A stretch of 21,401 bases of DNA from Apostichopus parvimensis (taxonomy: Eukaryota; Echinodermata; Holothuroidea; Aspidochirotida; Stichopodidae): positions 1 through 21,401 of the forward strand of contig KN882717.1 of NCBI GenBank assembly GCA_000934455.1. Reading direction: 5' to 3'. The position numbers and the translations under genes are program-made. Positions 18,901-21,401 of the stretch are shown here, one piece after another. The notes below the pieces were generated by a model. That model ran no database searches. It saw nothing but the letters and a program-made list of their open reading frames with translations, and had not been told where the DNA came from. Position 1 is the stretch's first letter. Each line of letters starts with the position of its first letter.

Positions 18901-20910
18901 CTTCACCGAGGGCGGAAACCTCCCACGCACAGTTGGCTGTGGCAGCAAGAGGGCGGTAGTGTATCAGCTTTTGTGGCGCTGAATAACACCTTCCATTGAT
19001 ATCGGGCTTTGTCATATCAGTGAAGATAAGAGATACGCAGTTTCGCCCGAATGTGATGGACAAACTTGCAAAGCAGATCGTTGCCGGTTCTGATTGGCAT
19101 CTCGTTCGAGTAAGCCGATTGATGGAGGAACTTATTATCTGGCAACTTAGTCCAACATGTGTCTGAGCTGGTGCGGATGGTGCACGTTCTTGGCCATTCA
19201 TAATAACCATTGGTGTCACAAAAGATTGGACCACTCGAACATCACCGAAAGAAATGAAATGCCCCATGTTGCTATGGCTACTTCTGATATTACCGGTAGC
19301 AGTAGACGAACGGAAGCTCACTCCACGGCAAAGGCGAAGGGTAGGCATGTCACCTGATAATTGACGTGAGGGCGTATGTGATCTCGGTGCAAATAACATG
19401 ACCTGATGTTGAGACGAGTCACCAATATGGGGTATGTTGGTGATGTCACTCACTAGGCGATGTTTGTTTGCCGACGAGAGCTGAATGTCACGTGACAGAC
19501 GTGAAAGCGGGAGTGACTTGGGTGCCGTTATCAGCTCCTGATGATGGAATGATTTAATAAAACGACGGTCATTACTGACGTCACTCACTGGGCGATGTTG
19601 GTATGTCGATGAGGACTGAAGGGTAGTCCCTTTAAAGGAGGTGGCTGTTACATTTGTGGTGGCTGCATCTCCTTGACAACCGGGAAAGAAATATCCTGCT
19701 TTGATGAACGAGGAGGATGATGGGATACCGCATTCAACACGGCGGTCAATCGACAACTCACGGGTACGGTGGCTTTGAACTTGTGTGGCCTTTGCTGAGT
19801 TGTTGGCTGCTGGCAGTACCTCATGATGATCAGAAGGATTGCGATGGTGTTTATCCCCGGGGGTGGTTTGGGATTGGTGCCGTTTAGATTCATCCCTTGT
19901 GCTGGTAGTTTGGGACGATGGCTCTCCTGAGAAGATAGTATCAATCAGTGATGAAGACTTAGTGGAAGGCTCGGCACGGGTGCCTTCATCTTCTCCAAGG
20001 AAGCTTAATACTCGCGAGGCAGGTTCTTTCATCTCGCTTGATACAGTCACGTGACTGTCTTCTTGTATCGGGCCATAGTATGGAAGACGACGAGGAATAG
20101 GATGGATATGAGCAGGAATATATTCTCCGGCTAGACCATCGTCATCAGCGTATGTGCGGCCACAACAAGGCAAGGTACAAAATACCTTCTTCCAAACCGA
20201 ACGCCTGAAACGAAACGAAACAAATACATTGACAGATTAATAGTTTAATCATTGTAATAATATGTCGATTTATCATACTGAAATTGAATGTTAGTGACAA
20301 TACTTAGATTATAAAATGTACTTACTAAAAGAAAGGGAAGGGGTGGTGTTACGTAATCGTTGGAATTCTTTATTTGAGCATGAAAATATGATTTATATAT
20401 CTATATATATTTCACCTTCTACCTTATTTGTCGATTCAACAACTAAACAATTGAACTTGTAATGCGTATTAAAATTATTGTCGGCTGTAATTATTTTCTT
20501 TTTAAATTTCGTCCATTTGATCAGATTTTCTTCGGTTCTGGATTTCGGCAGATAAACATATTTTAATGACAACTAAACATAAAGTTAAAACATATTGATC
20601 AGCATGAATAGATGTGATTTGATTCCCTTTAAATATCGTCACGTGATCATGACATATGTCTTCTATGAGGGAAGGTAGGGCAGTTTGAAAGTTATAGAAA
20701 GTCAAACAAATTAAAGGAACCAGCCACTTCCTTTGCAAACATTATAACAAAACAGATATGTGTTTCCTTCCTTCCCGACCTTCTCTCCCTCCCCCAGTCC
20801 TTTTCGTAACATTCTTGAAGAATAAAAACATTATACAAGTTAAATTCTTACCTCTCTAGACGTGGTCGGGACGAGACAGATGTTCGTCTGAAAAGACTTC
20901 CGAATGGCAT
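15271..20910 (-). CDS. Five-exon gene for a 1,100-aa protein kinase with a long low-complexity N-terminus
   Basis: The proposed minus-strand join is 20910-20852, 20204-17915, 17582-17524, 16789-16567 and 15942-15271. All four junctions have GT-AG sites and matching phase, and the sum is 3303 nt (1,100 codons plus stop). Residues 1-35 are basic with a CTLPCCG motif. Residues ~36-800 are Ser/Thr/His/Pro/Asn-rich, likely disordered, with a tandem ~45-residue repeat (216-306) and one NPF motif. The kinase domain occupies roughly 840-1085: LGSGSFGEV glycine loop (G842), AVK lysine (K864), helix-C glutamate (E882), HCDLKTDN (D966, N971), DFG (D991), APE (E1025), DVYALG (D1038) and the conserved R1072. 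All catalytic residues are present, so it should be active as a Ser/Thr or dual-specificity kinase. The family is not recognised (possibly TKL-like). HCD in place of HRD makes it a non-RD kinase. The N-terminal start may lie further upstream, because the frame is open above the ATG to a possible acceptor. Confidence 0.85.
16004..16038 (+). repeat. 35-bp direct repeat, copy B
   Basis: This copy is identical to 14376-14410. It lies in the last intron of the kinase gene, 25 bp to the left of the MITE target-site duplication, while the other copy lies beyond the 3' end of the gene. Confidence 0.9.
16072..16421. mobile_element. hAT-like MITE (350 bp) with 8-bp target-site duplication
   Basis: The ends are inverted repeats: the left starts CAAGGGCGTAGGAA and the right, read on the other strand, starts CAGTGGCGTAGGAA (12 of 14 match). 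The flanks carry a perfect 8-bp direct repeat TAATAGTC at 16064-16071 and 16422-16429. Eight-bp duplications and CA..TG ends fit the hAT superfamily. There is no transposase, so it is non-autonomous. Inside are C/G runs, an 11-bp perfect hairpin at 16196-16223, and two diverged copies of a ~39-bp word (16224-16262 and 16302-16341). It sits in the last intron of the kinase gene. Confidence 0.88.
16196..16223. repeat. Perfect 11-bp stem hairpin inside the MITE
   Basis: TCCAAATGAGA (16196-16206) pairs fully with TCTCATTTGGA (16213-16223) around a six-A loop. It is subterminal structure of the MITE. Confidence 0.85.
16567..16789 (-). CDS. Kinase exon 4 (N-lobe, glycine loop and catalytic lysine)
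   Basis: This 223-nt exon lies between acceptor TTCTACACAG (AG at 16790-16791) and donor ATCAAG|GTATAC (GT at 16565-16566). The first base completes a serine codon begun in exon 3. It encodes PPPKSLKASDYNL, then ILGSGSFGEVRLM and LCAVKVHH. It ends in phase 0 after SIIK and joins helix C in exon 5 with 18 residues between Lys and Glu, as in typical kinases. It is not visible as a long open frame on its own. Confidence 0.88.
16790..17523 (-). other. Kinase intron 3 with minisatellite
   Basis: This 734-nt intron with GT-AG ends holds the 52-bp minisatellite at 17057-17419. A GTTACCATGGTGAT word at 16839-16852 partly resembles an RFX site but its right half is poor. Confidence 0.8.
17057..17419. 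repeat. Minisatellite, about seven copies of a 52-bp unit
   Basis: Copies begin CACTATAGTTATAGTAAGTA at 17057, 17109, 17161, 17215, 17267, 17319 and 17371. Spacing is 52 bp except once (54 bp), where a TA is inserted. The same TA insertion recurs in copy 7, which is truncated. Copy 2 is the most diverged. Near-identity between copies suggests recent expansion, and copy number is probably variable between individuals. Confidence 0.95.
17524..17582 (-). CDS. Kinase exon 3 (59-nt microexon-like)
   Basis: A strong acceptor TCTTTCAG (AG at 17583-17584) and donor CACAG|GTAAGA (GT at 17522-17523) bound 59 nt that encode KPFQNYTAGIWNTQQLALH plus two bases of a serine codon. Phase in is 0 and phase out is 2, matching both neighbours. 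The peptide resembles the aromatic Asn/Gln-rich style of the end of exon 2 (NPFFQN). That continuity supports the exon. Confidence 0.85.
17915..20204 (-). CDS. Kinase exon 2 (giant low-complexity exon)
   Basis: The 2290-nt exon runs from acceptor CGTTTCAG (AG at 20205-20206) to donor CTATAT|GTGAGT (GT at 17913-17914). It encodes residues 21-783. The open frame's own ends are artefacts: its apparent start is a TTG and its stop at 17900-17902 is inside the intron. Composition is rich in Ser, Thr, His, Pro, Asn and Gln with few hydrophobic blocks. A 45-residue unit repeats at 19484-19618 and 19346-19483 (about 17 of the first 40 positions identical), with a weaker third trace near HHEVLPAANNS. 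The C-terminal third is Asn/Gln/Pro-rich with recurring Trp and Phe. Confidence 0.85.
19346..19618 (-). repeat. Two tandem ~45-codon repeats in the kinase N-terminal region
   Basis: Unit 1 (19484-19618) and unit 2 (19346-19483) share the pattern Q-x-SS-x(3)-HR-x-VSD-x(2)-N, then HQ, then AP-x-S and SR. Identity is about 17 of 40 in ungapped alignment. The pattern is unlike any domain I know. Confidence 0.75.
20043..20058. promoter_or_regulatory. 16-bp palindrome with E-box TCACGTGA
   Basis: ACAGTCACGTGACTGT is a perfect palindrome around GTCACGTGAC, the preferred site of MITF/TFE/USF-type bHLH-zip factors. Two more TCACGTGA words lie at 19488-19495 and 20639-20646. It sits in coding exon 2, so a regulatory role is uncertain. 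Confidence 0.35.
20205..20851 (-). other. Kinase intron 1
   Basis: This 647-nt intron has donor GAGAG|GTAAGA and acceptor CGTTTCAG. It is AT-rich, with a TA-rich run near 20395-20410 and a TCACGTGA word at 20639-20646. Confidence 0.8.
20852..20910 (-). CDS. Kinase exon 1 (start codon)
   Basis: ATG at 20910-20908 (context CACAATGC, A at -3) opens 19 codons, MPFGSLFRRTSVSSRPRLE, and two bases of an arginine codon finished by exon 2. The donor is AGAG|GTAAGA (GT at 20850-20851). RRTSVS is a possible basophilic-kinase site. An acceptor-like CTCTTACAG (AG at 20923-20924) suggests that this exon begins at 20922 and that a further 5' exon lies upstream. No in-frame stop separates that acceptor from the ATG. 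Confidence 0.8.
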
Positions 20911-20922
20911 TGTGGTAACCGA

Positions 20923-21401
20923 CTGTAAGAGATTCCAGAAAGATTTTTCGTTTTAATTGAAAAGTTATATATTATATTATAGTAAAGTTACGTCGTATTC
21001 GTATGGACGTAGATGAGTTTTACTTGGGGGGTGGACGGGGTACGGGTGGTAGTGAATGGAAGTTTGGGTTACAAATTATATTGCTAGAATCATCCACACA
21101 GGTAATCATAATACTATCACGATACATTCTCAATGTTATAATAGGGTAATGGACTTGGTGTATAAAATGAGGGCAGTGTTCATCTTTTGGTTTGATGCAC
21201 TTGCTCTATATATCCTTCACACGGTTCATTTAATTTTAACTATAACACATACAGCTATACGTAATTACGGTACCATACGATATCATCTAGGATGCTTAAA
21301 TATTTCCCTATATTAGTGTCAATCATCTTATATTTTAGTCACTTCAAGTTTTGCGTTTGTCTTTATTTACATGATTTTTTACTATTTGAATATATACATA
21401 A
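20923..21401. other. Upstream flank or intron of the kinase gene
   Basis: The flank is AT-rich with a G-rich patch at 21026-21049. No exon was recognised. If the acceptor at 20923-20924 is used, this is intron. Otherwise it includes the promoter. A plus-strand open frame at 21056-21316 has no motif. Confidence 0.5.

Noticed and set aside
17902..20054. Plus-strand and alternate-frame open frames within the kinase exon 2 (e.g. 18254-18529, 19157-19357, 19648-19944)
   Set aside because: They are shadows of the long exon, whose frame is supported by splice phase on both sides.
1..21401. tRNA, rRNA, CRISPR arrays or bacterial operon signals
   Set aside because: None was seen. The splice sites, LINE and MEIG1 point to eukaryotic nuclear DNA.

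Overview
This window looks like nuclear DNA from an invertebrate deuterostome. An echinoderm, possibly a sea cucumber, is my best guess. The reasons are split genes with GT-AG introns of roughly 0.3-1.2 kb, an AT-rich background with many TAGGCCTA-type words, a CR1/L2-like LINE, a hAT-type MITE and a MEIG1 orthologue. The organism call is inference. No bacterial-style operons, CRISPR arrays, rRNA or tRNA genes were seen. The coding content is split across exons, so single open frames give a misleading picture of the genes. Exons were joined here by splice sites and reading phase.

Layout, left to right. 1-966: the 3' end of a non-LTR retrotransposon, with the reverse transcriptase C-terminus, a 3' UTR hairpin and an A/T-rich tail. 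967-3126: no confident gene. 3127-5584 (minus): an unrecognised Ser/Cys-rich protein gene with one strong large exon (4517-5584) and two weaker downstream exons that keep phase. 5585-9764: non-coding or unresolved, with a cluster of palindromes near 7.6 kb. 9765-11268 (minus): a complete two-exon MEIG1 orthologue (90 aa), a small cilia/sperm-manchette adaptor. 11313-15270: repeats (a dispersed repeat at 11.6 kb and a tandem foldback repeat at 12.7-13.4 kb), and a possible RFX X-box near 14.04 kb. 15271-20910 (minus): a five-exon gene encoding a predicted 1,100-residue protein kinase. 20923-21401: upstream flank.

The kinase gene is the most interesting object. Its five exons join in perfect phase (59 + 2290 + 59 + 223 + 672 nt = 3303 nt). 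The N-terminal ~780 residues are a low-complexity, Ser/Thr/His/Asn/Pro-rich region encoded mostly by one giant exon, and they include a tandem ~45-residue repeat. The C-terminal ~260 residues are a complete protein kinase domain with all catalytic residues but a non-RD HCD catalytic loop. Its introns carry a 350-bp hAT-like MITE with an intact 8-bp target duplication and a seven-copy 52-bp minisatellite.

I see no evidence that the three genes act in one pathway. All three lie on the minus strand, but the large gaps argue against co-transcription.
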